The translations under genes and the position numbers were made by a program. Under the pieces are notes generated by a model. That model saw only the letters and a program-made list of their open reading frames with translations, had not been told where the DNA came from and ran no database searches. Shown in pieces: positions 36,008 through 43,838 of a stretch of 64,000 nt of DNA (positions are counted from its first letter, which is position 1; every line of letters starts with the position of its first letter). The stretch is from Betaproteobacteria bacterium (GTDB lineage: Bacteria; Pseudomonadota; Gammaproteobacteria; Burkholderiales; Usitatibacteraceae), in the NCBI GenBank assembly GCA_016708825.1, contig JADJEZ010000012.1, forward strand, positions 1 to 64,000. Direction: 5' to 3'.

Positions 36008-36397
36008 ATGGCAACCGCGAAAAAGAAACCTGCTGCGAAGAAGAAGGCCGCCAAGAAGCCGGCCGCCAAGAAGAAGGTCACCAAGAAGCCTGCGGCGAAG
36101 CGCAAGCCCGCTGCGAAGAAGAAGCCCGCTGCGAAGAAGAAAGCGGCGAAAAAGACCGCGAAGAAGAAGGTAGCGAAGAAGAAGCCCGCGGCCAAGAAGA
36201 AGAAGGCTGCGAAGAAGCCCGCCAAGAAGGCCAAAAAGAAGCCAGCAAAGAAGAAGGCTGCAAAGAAGCCCGCGGCCAAGAAAAAGGCTGCGAAAAAGAA
36301 GGCCAAGAAGCCCGCGATGAAGAAGGCGGCCCCTGCGAAGCCCATGGCTCCGTCGGTGATGCCGGTCATCACGCCGCTGATCAAGCCGATGAGCTGA
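36008..36397 (+). CDS. Histone H1-like Lys/Ala-rich DNA-binding protein
   Basis: 129 residues, almost entirely Lys, Ala and Pro in irregular KKPAAKK units (for example AAKKKAAKKPAAKKK), ending in a hydrophobic tail (MAPSVMPVITPLIKPMS). This composition is that of bacterial H1-like (Hc1/AlgP/BpH1) proteins, which bind DNA through basic tails. A strong GAAAGGAG site lies upstream. The DNA is purine-rich, and the reverse strand gives a long Phe-rich frame that I treat as a shadow. Repeat number may vary between strains. Confidence 0.85.
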   Translation: MATAKKKPAAKKKAAKKPAAKKKVTKKPAAKRKPAAKKKPAAKKKAAKKTAKKKVAKKKPAAKKKKAAKKPAKKAKKKPAKKKAAKKPAAKKKAAKKKAKKPAMKKAAPAKPMAPSVMPVITPLIKPMS

Positions 36398-36417
36398 CCG
36401 GAAGCTCCCGCTTCCGG
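36398..36417. terminator. Hairpin after the H1-like gene
   Basis: CCGGAAG (36398-36404) and CTTCCGG (36411-36417) with a six-base loop, directly after the stop, but with no T-run; a weak terminator or RNA end. Confidence 0.4.
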
Positions 36418-36460
36418 GCCTCGCGGCCTGAACCCGAATACGAGGCGCGACCCGATGGAT

Positions 36461-36478
36461 CGGCCGTGAAAACGGCCG
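36461..36478. other. Second hairpin with GAAA tetraloop
   Basis: CGGCCGT (36461-36467), GAAA, ACGGCCG (36472-36478): perfect 7-bp stem closed by a GNRA tetraloop in the 164-base gap before thpR. No T-run; role unknown. Confidence 0.35.
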
Positions 36479-36561
36479 GAGACACCAACCGGGAAGCGCC
36501 TCGCAAACGGGTCCTTTCCGCCGCCTCGATCGCCCCCGGTGCCCGCCCGGCGCCCGTTCCG

Positions 36562-37083
36562 CTAGACCGAACTCTCCCGCAGTGACCAGTCGGCCACGGT
36601 GTCGTATCCGCCGCCGGCCCGCCGCGTCTCCACCAGCGAGAACGTCTTCGCGGTCCATTGAACCGCCTGGATTTCCTCCCGCGCCATCGTTTCTCCGATG
36701 CCCCGCACCAGGGTGAGGTGGGGCGCGAACGGCCGGGGCTCGAGTTCGATTCCCCGCCGCGCCAGATTGCCGGCGAGTGCGGCCTGCAGCGTGAGGAGCG
36801 CCGGCGACGGCTTCCGCAGTCCCGCCCAGGCGACCCGGGCGTGCCGAAAGCTGCCGATTTCGTCCAGGGCCATCCCGAAGCGATTCGCCTCGACCTCCTG
36901 CGCCGCCTCACGGAGGGAATCGATCCGCGGCGGCTCGATCTCCCCGAGAAACACCAGCGTGAGATGCAGGCGCGAGGCGGGCACGGGCCTTCCGCCGGCC
37001 AGCCGGGCGAGGCGCTCGCCGTGGGCGGCAAGCGCCTGCCGGGCCGGCAGGTCCGGCCACAATGCGAAGAAAAGCCTCGCCAT
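36562..37083 (-). CDS. thpR: RNA 2',3'-cyclic phosphodiesterase ThpR
   Basis: 173 residues of the 2H phosphoesterase superfamily; the two catalytic HxT-like motifs HLTLVFLG and HLTLVRG are present at about residues 40 and 120. It opens 2',3'-cyclic phosphates on RNA. It follows mgtE in the same direction with a 6-base gap. Confidence 0.92.
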   Translation of the reverse strand: MARLFFALWPDLPARQALAAHGERLARLAGGRPVPASRLHLTLVFLGEIEPPRIDSLREAAQEVEANRFGMALDEIGSFRHARVAWAGLRKPSPALLTLQAALAGNLARRGIELEPRPFAPHLTLVRGIGETMAREEIQAVQWTAKTFSLVETRRAGGGYDTVADWSLRESSV

Positions 37084-37089
37084 CGGACC

Positions 37090-38541
37090 CTAGAGCAGGA
37101 CGAGGGTGGCGAGCCCGAGGAAGATGAAGAACCCCATGCTGTCGGTCACGAACGTGAGGAACACGCTCGAGCCGATGGCCGGATCCCTGCCGAAGCGCTC
37201 CATCGCGAGCGGGATGAAGAGGCCGGCCAGCGCCGCCACCACGAGGTTGAGCATCATCGCGAGCGCCATCACGCCGCCGAGAGCCACGTTCCGGTAGAGG
37301 AGCCAGGCCACGAAGCCCAGCACGCCGCCCCACAGGGCCCCGTTGAGCACGCTGATGCCCAGCTCCTTGGCGAGGAGGCGGCGCGCGTTCATGGCGCTCA
37401 TCTGGTCCAGAGCGAGCGAGCGCACGATGAGGGTGGTCGTCTGGTTGCCGGAATTGCCGCCGATTCCCGAGACGATCGGCATCAGGGCAGCGAGGGCGGC
37501 GAGCTTCTCGATCGAGCCTTCGAACGCGCCCACGACCCGGGAGGCAACGAAGGCGGTGCAGAGATTCAGCGCGAGCCAGGGCGCGCGGTTCTTGGCCGAA
37601 GACCACACCGAAGAGAAAAGGTCCTCCTCCTCGCGCAGGCCGACCTTGGCGAACTCCTGGGATTCCTGCCGCTCGCGCACGAAATCGAGGACGGCGTCCA
37701 CCGTCACCCGGGCGATCACTCGCCCGTCCGTCGACACCACCGGCGCGCTCACGAGGTCGTAACGCTCGAAGGCCTGGGCGGCCTCGTCGGCGTCGCTGTC
37801 GGGCAGGAAGGAGACGATGTCGCGGTCGAGCAGGGTGGCGATCTCGACCTCCGGGTCGCTCACGAGAAGGCGCTTCAAGGGAAGCACGCCACGCAGGTGG
37901 TCGGCGCGATCCACCACGAACAGCGCGTCGGTCTGGCCCGGCAACTCGTCGAAGCGCCTGAGATAGCGAAGGGCGACCTCGCAGGTGACATCCTCGCGGA
38001 TGCTCACGACCTCGAAATCCATCAGCGCGCCCACGCTGCCCTCGGGGTACGAAAGGGCGGCCTGCAGCCGCGCGCGCTCCTGCGCGTCCTGCGCCTCGAT
38101 GATGTCCTGCACGACCTCGTCGGGAAGATCCGGCGCGAGGTCCGCGATCTCGTCGGCATCGAGGTTGCGGGCCGCGGCCACGATCTCCGCCGAGTCCATG
38201 TCGGCGAGCAGCGTGTCGCGGACGGCGTCGGAGACCTCGAGCAGGATGTCGCCGTCGCGGTCGCTGCGCACGAGGCCCCACACCACGAGCCGCTCGGGCA
38301 GGGGCAGGCCCTCGAGGATGTAGGCGACGTCGGCCGGGTGCAGGCCGTCGAGACGCCGTTGCAGCTCCACGAGATTGGCCTCGTCGACGAGGGACTCGAC
38401 GGGGGCGGGCTTGCTCGAATCCTCCTCGTCCCGGCGCTGGACGAGTTTCTCCACCAACCGCTGCTTCGCGAGCAGGCCGTAGACGGCGTGGAGGTGCTCC
38501 TGCGGACTGGAGGAGCGCGATTCGGTGTCGGAAAGAGGCAT
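37090..38541 (-). CDS. mgtE: Magnesium transporter MgtE
   Basis: 483 residues. N-terminal MgtE domain (LHPADVAYILEGLPLPERLVVW), two CBS domains (GVLPLKRLLVSDPEVEIATL; DLVSAPVVSTDGRVIARVTV), then five membrane spans with PIVSGIGGNSGNQTTTLIVR. The Mg2+ channel is gated by its CBS domains. Start at ATG 38541. Confidence 0.95.
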   Translation of the reverse strand: MPLSDTESRSSSPQEHLHAVYGLLAKQRLVEKLVQRRDEEDSSKPAPVESLVDEANLVELQRRLDGLHPADVAYILEGLPLPERLVVWGLVRSDRDGDILLEVSDAVRDTLLADMDSAEIVAAARNLDADEIADLAPDLPDEVVQDIIEAQDAQERARLQAALSYPEGSVGALMDFEVVSIREDVTCEVALRYLRRFDELPGQTDALFVVDRADHLRGVLPLKRLLVSDPEVEIATLLDRDIVSFLPDSDADEAAQAFERYDLVSAPVVSTDGRVIARVTVDAVLDFVRERQESQEFAKVGLREEEDLFSSVWSSAKNRAPWLALNLCTAFVASRVVGAFEGSIEKLAALAALMPIVSGIGGNSGNQTTTLIVRSLALDQMSAMNARRLLAKELGISVLNGALWGGVLGFVAWLLYRNVALGGVMALAMMLNLVVAALAGLFIPLAMERFGRDPAIGSSVFLTFVTDSMGFFIFLGLATLVLL

Positions 38542-38633
38542 GGGAGCGGCTCGCGGACCCGGGCGGGTCGCGGGTATTTTAGGCCGTGGGCCCTCGCCGC
38601 GGCCGCCCGGCAGCCATTATTTTCTCGCTCGGC

Positions 38634-39329
38634 TCAGGGCAATTCCGCCGAGCCCATTCGCGCGAGGATGATCTGCGACTTCTTCTCGAGCCAGGGTGCT
38701 CCCCGGTTGCGATCGTAGAAGCGCGGGTTGGGGACCATCGCGGCCAGGCGGGCGGCCTGTGCAGGAGTGAGCGCGGCCGAGCTCACGCCGAAATAATGGC
38801 GCGACGCGGCCTCCGCGCCGAACACGCCGTCGCCCCACTCGATCACGTTGAGGTAGATCTCGAGGATGCGCCGCTTGTCCATGACGCTCTCCATCATGAC
38901 GGTGACCATCGCCTCCTGGGCCTTGCGCCACGGCGTTCGCCTGCCGGACAGGAAGAGGTTCTTGGCGAGCTGCTGCGTGATGGTGGAACCGCCCGCGACC
39001 ACCTTGCCGCGCTTCTGGTTCTTCTCCCACGCCTTCTGCATCGCCTCCCAGTCGAAGCCCTCGTGATCGGCGAATTTCGCGTCCTCGGCGGCCACGACCG
39101 CGCGCTTCAGATGCACGGAGATCCGGCCGTAGGGAACCCACTGCTGCCTGAGCCGCGCATCGGAACGCTTTTCGCGAAGCCGCTCGAGGCTTGCTTCCAT
39201 GAACGCGGTCGATGCCGGGTCGTGGTCGCGCCACCATGCCAGGCGCACGAGAATCGACAATTCGTAGACGACGAAGGCCATCGCCAGGAAGAGCGCGACC
39301 CATCCGGCAACGCGCGCGAGGCGCCTCAT
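38634..39329 (-). CDS. mtgA: Monofunctional peptidoglycan transglycosylase MtgA
   Basis: About 231 residues from ATG 39329. Membrane anchor (VAGWVALFLAMAFVVYEL), then the GT51 domain with catalytic EDAKFADHEGFDWEA, GGSTITQQLAKNLFLS and RRILEIYLNVIEWGDGVFG. It polymerises lipid II. Its start overlaps the aroE stop (ATGA). Confidence 0.94.
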   Translation of the reverse strand: MRRLARVAGWVALFLAMAFVVYELSILVRLAWWRDHDPASTAFMEASLERLREKRSDARLRQQWVPYGRISVHLKRAVVAAEDAKFADHEGFDWEAMQKAWEKNQKRGKVVAGGSTITQQLAKNLFLSGRRTPWRKAQEAMVTVMMESVMDKRRILEIYLNVIEWGDGVFGAEAASRHYFGVSSAALTPAQAARLAAMVPNPRFYDRNRGAPWLEKKSQIILARMGSAELP

Positions 39330-40132
39330 GCGTGCCGGAGCGCCGCGATGACGCCCGTCGTTTCGGGCCATATTCCGCGCCAGAGGAAGAAGGACTCCGC
39401 GGCCTGCTCCACGAGCATGCCGAGACCATCGCTCGCCCGCGCGCCTGCGGCGAGCGCCTGGTCCAGGAAGGGCCGGGCCGCCGGGCCATAGGCCATGTCG
39501 TAGGCCGTCGCACCCGGCGCGAAGACCCCGCGGGGCAGCGCGATCGCCTCCCCCAGCGTGGAGGTGGCGGTCGCGTTCACGACGAGATCGAAATCGCCTC
39601 CCGGCCCGTCGAGCCCGGCGGCCTCGATGCGGCCCGCGCCGTCGAATGCGCGCGCCAGGTCGAACGCGCGCGCACGCGTCCGGTTCGCCACGACCAGCAC
39701 TTCCGGAGACAGCGCGAGAAGCGGCCCCATCACGCCCCGTGCAGCTCCCCCGGCGCCCAGGAGGAGGATGCGCTTGCCGCCCAGCTCGAGCCCGAGATTC
39801 GCCGTGAGGTCGCGCACCAGCCCCGCGCCATCGGTGTTGTCGCCGAGGATCATGCTTCCCCGCCGGACGAGCGCATTCACCGCGCCGGCGCGGTGGGCGC
39901 GCTCCGTGCGCTCCCGTGCGAACTCGAAAGCGTCGATCTTGAAGGGCAGCGTCACGTTCGCACCACTTCCACCGGCATCGAAGAAAGCGCCGGCCGCCCT
40001 GGCGAAATCGCCGGGCGCAACGAGCAGCTTTTCGTAGGCGATCGCCTCGCCGGTAAGCCGCGCGAACCGCGCATGGATCTCGGGCGAGAGCGAATGGGCG
40101 ACCGGATTTCCTATGACGACGTAGTGGTCCAT
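39326..40132 (-). CDS. aroE: Shikimate dehydrogenase (NADP)
   Basis: 268 residues from MDHYVVIGNPVAHSLSPEIH. ANVTLPFKIDAF has the catalytic Lys, GDNTDGAGLVRDL the catalytic Asp, and LLLGAGGAARGVM plus NRTRARAFDL the NADP site. It reduces dehydroshikimate in aromatic synthesis. The upstream 60 residues of open frame are not family-like. Confidence 0.95.
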   Translation of the reverse strand: MDHYVVIGNPVAHSLSPEIHARFARLTGEAIAYEKLLVAPGDFARAAGAFFDAGGSGANVTLPFKIDAFEFARERTERAHRAGAVNALVRRGSMILGDNTDGAGLVRDLTANLGLELGGKRILLLGAGGAARGVMGPLLALSPEVLVVANRTRARAFDLARAFDGAGRIEAAGLDGPGGDFDLVVNATATSTLGEAIALPRGVFAPGATAYDMAYGPAARPFLDQALAAGARASDGLGMLVEQAAESFFLWRGIWPETTGVIAALRHA

Positions 40133-40259
40133 GGCAGCAGCAGGCGTTTCGTGGTCCTCGCGGGCCGGGGCCCCGTGCCCCGCGCCATGATAGCCGCCGG
40201 ATGTGGCCGTTCGCGAACCGTATATATAGTGGCCGCGGGAGAATCGGTCCGCCGGTCGA

Positions 40260-40276
40260 TGCGCTATATTGGTGCA
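40260..40276. promoter_or_regulatory. NtrC-like enhancer site 1 for glnA
   Basis: TGCGC-N7-GTGCA, one mismatch from the NtrC consensus TGCAC-N7-GTGCA. It is 30 bases (about three helix turns) upstream of site 2. Confidence 0.65.
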
Positions 40277-40289
40277 GGCAAAACGCTTA

Positions 40290-40306
40290 TGCACCGCATT
40301 CGTGCG
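40290..40306. promoter_or_regulatory. NtrC-like enhancer site 2 for glnA
   Basis: TGCAC-N7-GTGCG, one mismatch from the NtrC consensus, about 60 bases before the sigma-54 element. NtrC itself is encoded at 43835. Confidence 0.7.
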
Positions 40307-40365
40307 CCGCACCGGGGGCGATTCGAACAGGTCTTTTTAGATCAACGACTTGCGAACGCAATGCC

Positions 40366-40382
40366 GTGGCATGCATTCTGCT
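40366..40382 (+). promoter_or_regulatory. Sigma-54 promoter of glnA
   Basis: GTGGCATGCATTCTGCT has GG (40368-40369) and GC (40380-40381) with exactly ten bases between, matching TGGCAC-N5-TTGCA at most positions. It lies 79 bases before the glnA ATG, downstream of two NtrC-like sites. Confidence 0.75.
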
Positions 40383-40460
40383 ATTCCATAGATTCCAACC
40401 GATCCCTACCCGATCCATTCCCCAAACTGGGGCGTCATCCCTCAACCAGGAGAAAGAGTC

Positions 40461-41870
40461 ATGTCAGCGGCCGAAGTCTTCAAGATGATCAAGGAAAACG
40501 AGGTCAAGTTCGTGGACCTGCGCTTCACCGACACGAAAGGCAAGGAACATCACGTGACGGTTCCCGCGAGGGCCCTGGACGAGGACAAGTTCAAGGACGG
40601 GCACGCCTTCGACGGCTCGTCGATCGCCGGCTGGAAGGGCATCGAGGCCTCGGACATGCTGCTGATGCCGGACCCGGATTCCGCGCGCATGGACCCGTTC
40701 ATGGACGAGCCGACGTTGAACCTCTCCTGCGACGTGCTGGAGCCCTCCACGGGCAAGGGCTACGAGCGCGATCCGCGCTCCATCGCCAAGAAGGCGGAGG
40801 CGTACCTCAAGAGCACGGGGCTGGGCGATATCGCCTACTTCGGCCCGGAGCCGGAGTTCTTCGTCTTCGACGCCGTCGAATGGAAGGTCGACATGTCGGG
40901 CAGCTTCGTGAAGATCTTTTCCGAGGAGGCGCCGTGGTCGACGGACGGCAAGTTCGAGGGCGGCAACCTCGGCCATCGCCCCCCGGTGAAGGGCGGCTAC
41001 TTTCCCGTTCCTCCGGTGGACTCCCTGCAGGACATCCGTTCTGCCATGTGCCTCGCGCTCGAGGAGCAGGGCGTCGAGGTCGAAGTGCACCACCACGAGG
41101 TGGCGGCACCCGGCCAGTGCGAGATCGGCACGAAATTCAACACGCTGGTGAAGCGCGCCGACTGGCTGCAGATACTCAAGTACACCGTGTGGAACGTGGC
41201 CCGCTCCTACGGCAAGACGGCGACCTTCATGCCCAAGCCCGTCGTGGGCGACAACGGCTCCGGTATGCACGTGCACCAGTCGGTGTGGAAGGGCGGGCAG
41301 AACCTCTTCGCGGGCGACGGCTACGCGGGTCTCTCGGAGTTCGCGCTCTACTACATCGGAGGCGTGATCAAGCACGCGAAGGCCCTGAACGCGATCACCA
41401 ATCCCGGCACCAACTCCTACAAGCGCCTCGTCCCGGGCTTCGAGGCGCCGATCAACCTCGCCTACTCGGCGCGCAACCGGTCGGCCTCGTGCCGCATCCC
41501 CTTCGTCTCGAGCCCGAAGGGGCGCCGGGTGGAGGTGCGCTTCCCGGATCCCACGGCGAACCCCTACCTCGCCTTCGCCGCCCTGCTGATGGCGGGGCTG
41601 GACGGCGTGCAGAACAAGATCCACCCGGGCGACCCGCTGGACAAGAACCTCTACGACCTGGAGCCCGAGGAAGCCGCGAAGGTGCCGCATCCCTGCGCGT
41701 CGCTCGACGAGGCGCTGGTGAGCCTGGACAAGGGCCGCGACTTCCTCACGCGCGGCAACGTGTTCACCAACGACATGATCGACGCCTACATCGCGCTCAA
41801 GTACGAGGAGGTGCAGCGCTTCCGAATGACCACGCACCCCGTCGAGTTCGACATGTATTTCTCGGCCTGA
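40461..41870 (+). CDS. glnA: Glutamine synthetase, type I
   Basis: 469 residues. Landmarks: FDGSSIAGWKGI, GPEPEFFVFD, HHHEVAAPGQCEIG, PVVGDNGSGMHVHQSV, NPGTNSYKRLVPGFEAP, RIPFVSSPKGRRVEVRFPD and the adenylylation Tyr in DKNLYDLEPEE, so it is probably controlled by GlnE. It makes glutamine from glutamate and ammonia. Transcription by sigma-54/NtrC is supported by the elements upstream, and ntrB/ntrC lie 0.9 kb downstream. Confidence 0.98.
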   Translation: MSAAEVFKMIKENEVKFVDLRFTDTKGKEHHVTVPARALDEDKFKDGHAFDGSSIAGWKGIEASDMLLMPDPDSARMDPFMDEPTLNLSCDVLEPSTGKGYERDPRSIAKKAEAYLKSTGLGDIAYFGPEPEFFVFDAVEWKVDMSGSFVKIFSEEAPWSTDGKFEGGNLGHRPPVKGGYFPVPPVDSLQDIRSAMCLALEEQGVEVEVHHHEVAAPGQCEIGTKFNTLVKRADWLQILKYTVWNVARSYGKTATFMPKPVVGDNGSGMHVHQSVWKGGQNLFAGDGYAGLSEFALYYIGGVIKHAKALNAITNPGTNSYKRLVPGFEAPINLAYSARNRSASCRIPFVSSPKGRRVEVRFPDPTANPYLAFAALLMAGLDGVQNKIHPGDPLDKNLYDLEPEEAAKVPHPCASLDEALVSLDKGRDFLTRGNVFTNDMIDAYIALKYEEVQRFRMTTHPVEFDMYFSA

Positions 41871-41890
41871 GCCATCGGCCGCGAGCGGGA

Positions 41891-41916
41891 AGGGGCGGCG
41901 TCGACCGCCCCTTTTT
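41891..41916 (+). terminator. Rho-independent terminator of glnA
   Basis: Stem AGGGGCGG (41891-41898) with CCGCCCCT (41905-41912), followed by a T-run (41912-41916), 21 bases after the stop. Confidence 0.9.
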
Positions 41917-42000
41917 GTTTCACGACCGGCCCGGTCTTGTGGTCCGAACCCATCCCAACCACAAGGTATGGCACAAATTGCGGCTAGGCCATTGATCTTG

Positions 42001-42030
42001 TTGACTTTTCAAATGTCCCCTCCCTATTCT
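42001..42030 (+). promoter_or_regulatory. Sigma-70-like promoter for the DUF4124 gene
   Basis: TTGACT (42001-42006), 18 bases, TATTCT (42025-42030), then AGGAG before ATG 42062. Confidence 0.5.
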
Positions 42031-42061
42031 GACCGTCCCCTGTCGTGCGCAGGAGTAGGTC

Positions 42062-42655
42062 ATGAAAGCTCTCTGGGTCGGTCTCGCCGTGAGTCTCGCT
42101 TCGCCGCTGGCGTTCGCGCAGGCGATGATCTACAAGCACGTGGACGAGAACGGGCGGGTCACGTACACCAATCGCCCGATGAAGGGCGCGGTCGTGATGG
42201 ATCTCGAGCCCCTGAGCACCATCCCAGGATCCGCCGGGCCCGCGATCACGCCGGAGAAGTCCTCGGCGAAGTCGCCAGAGCGCCTCGCCGTGAAGCCTTC
42301 GGTGGCGGTCGTGACGCCCAGGACGATGCCCACGACGATTGCCTCCATCGACCGCGAGACCCAGAAGGGTCGCGACGACGTGCGCCGCCGGATACTGGAC
42401 GACGAGCTCGCGCAGGAGGAGAAATCCCTCGCCACGCTGCGCAAGTCGCTCCTCGAGGAACGCCAGAATCCGACGCTCATCGCCGCGGTGCGCGTCGCGC
42501 AGCAGGCCGCCGATCCGACTCCCGCCCAGCAGGCGGAAATGCGCGCGAACATCGACCGTGCGTCCGGTCGCATCCGCGGGCTGCAGGCCACCGTCGCCGA
42601 GCACGAGAAGAACATCGAGGCGCTCAAGAAAGAGCTCGGCGCGCTGAAGCCCTAG
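42062..42655 (+). CDS. Exported DUF4124-domain protein
   Basis: 197 residues: signal peptide (MKALWVGLAVSLASPLAFA), DUF4124 motif AMIYKHVDENGRVTYTNRPM, a variable segment, then a long helix (RRRILDDELAQEEKSLATLR, IDRASGRIRGLQATVAEHEKNIEALKKEL) likely to be coiled coil. It is often found between glnA and ntrB in betaproteobacteria, but any link to nitrogen control is unproven. Confidence 0.8.
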   Translation: MKALWVGLAVSLASPLAFAQAMIYKHVDENGRVTYTNRPMKGAVVMDLEPLSTIPGSAGPAITPEKSSAKSPERLAVKPSVAVVTPRTMPTTIASIDRETQKGRDDVRRRILDDELAQEEKSLATLRKSLLEERQNPTLIAAVRVAQQAADPTPAQQAEMRANIDRASGRIRGLQATVAEHEKNIEALKKELGALKP

Positions 42656-42752
42656 CCTCGCGCAGTCTCCCCTTCCGGCACACCCCTTCTGCCGACGCGC
42701 CAGCGGCTCTCGCTGGCGCGTTCCCTGCTGCACGTTTCGCGGGCCCGCGCCC

Positions 42753-43838
42753 GTGACGTCCCCGTTTCCGGGCCTGGAACTGCTCGCGACTGCCGTGCTC
42801 GTGCTCGACGACCGCCTGCACGTGACCTACGCCAACCCCGCCGCGGAGACGCTCCTTTCCCACGGGCGCAAGCACCTCCTCGGCTCGGCGCTCGGCAGGA
42901 TGCTCCCTGGAAACGACCGCTTCATCGCCAGGCTCGCGCAGGCCGTCGCGGACGACACAGGGTTCAACGAGAACGAACTCGCGCTCGAGATCGCAGGCCA
43001 GCCGGCGATGGTGCATTGCGTGGCCGTGCCCGTCGAGGAAGGGGACGCGCGCCTGCTGATCGAGCTGCGCGAACTCGACCAGCAGATCCGCATCGCCCGC
43101 GAGGCGAAGTTCCTCGAGCAGCAGCAGGCCAACCGCGAGCTCGTCCGCAATCTCGCACACGAGATCAAGAACCCCCTGGGCGGCATCCGGGGCGCAGCCC
43201 AGCTCCTCGAGCGCGAGCTTCCGGAGCCGGAGCTGCGCGAGTTCACCCAGGTGATCGTGAAGGAGACCGACCGCCTGCAGTCGCTCATGAACCGCATGCT
43301 CACGCCGCACCGCCTGCCGCGGATCGAGCTCCTCAACGTGCACGAAGTGATGGAGCGCGTGCGCACGCTGCTGCTGGCCGAGTACCCCGGCGGGCTCTGC
43401 GTGCGCCGCGATTACGACCCGAGCCTGCCGGACCTGCCAGGCGACAGGGAAAGCCTGCTCCAGGCGGTCCTCAACGTGGCGAGGAACGCCGCGCAGGCCC
43501 TGGACGGTCGCGGCGAGATGACGCTGCGCACGCGCATCGCGCGCCAGGTGACTATCGCGAAGACGCGCTACCGGCACGCGGTGTCCCTGGAGGTCGAGGA
43601 CAACGGCCCCGGCGTTCCCGACGAGCTCGCCGGCAATATCTTCTTCCCGCTGGTGAGCGGGCGAGACGGCGGCACGGGGCTGGGGCTCTCCCTCGCGCAG
43701 AACTACGTGCATCAGCACCACGGGTTGATCGAGTTCGAGACCGCCCCGGGGCGCACCTGCTTCACGATCCTCCTGCCCGTGCGCAGCCCCGAGCAGGCGG
43801 GGCTCGCGCGACACTCCACAGGGAAGGCGACGCCATGA
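42753..43838 (+). CDS. glnL: Nitrogen regulation sensor kinase NtrB
   Basis: 361 residues from GTG. N-terminal PAS domain (LATAVLVLDDRLHVTYANPAAE), then the kinase: NLAHEIKNPLGGIRGAAQLL (phospho-His), NVARNAAQAL, VEDNGPGVP and GTGLGLSLAQN. It phosphorylates or dephosphorylates NtrC under PII control. The stop overlaps the ntrC start (ATGA). Confidence 0.96.
   Translation: MTSPFPGLELLATAVLVLDDRLHVTYANPAAETLLSHGRKHLLGSALGRMLPGNDRFIARLAQAVADDTGFNENELALEIAGQPAMVHCVAVPVEEGDARLLIELRELDQQIRIAREAKFLEQQQANRELVRNLAHEIKNPLGGIRGAAQLLERELPEPELREFTQVIVKETDRLQSLMNRMLTPHRLPRIELLNVHEVMERVRTLLLAEYPGGLCVRRDYDPSLPDLPGDRESLLQAVLNVARNAAQALDGRGEMTLRTRIARQVTIAKTRYRHAVSLEVEDNGPGVPDELAGNIFFPLVSGRDGGTGLGLSLAQNYVHQHHGLIEFETAPGRTCFTILLPVRSPEQAGLARHSTGKATP

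Noticed and set aside
36008..36384. Long Phe-rich reverse-strand frame over the H1-like gene
   Set aside because: It is the mirror of AAG-rich codons; no ribosome site and no sensible protein pattern.
41966..41983. TGGCAC...TTGC resembling a sigma-54 promoter before the DUF4124 gene
   Set aside because: Only eight bases separate GG and GC; sigma-54 needs ten.
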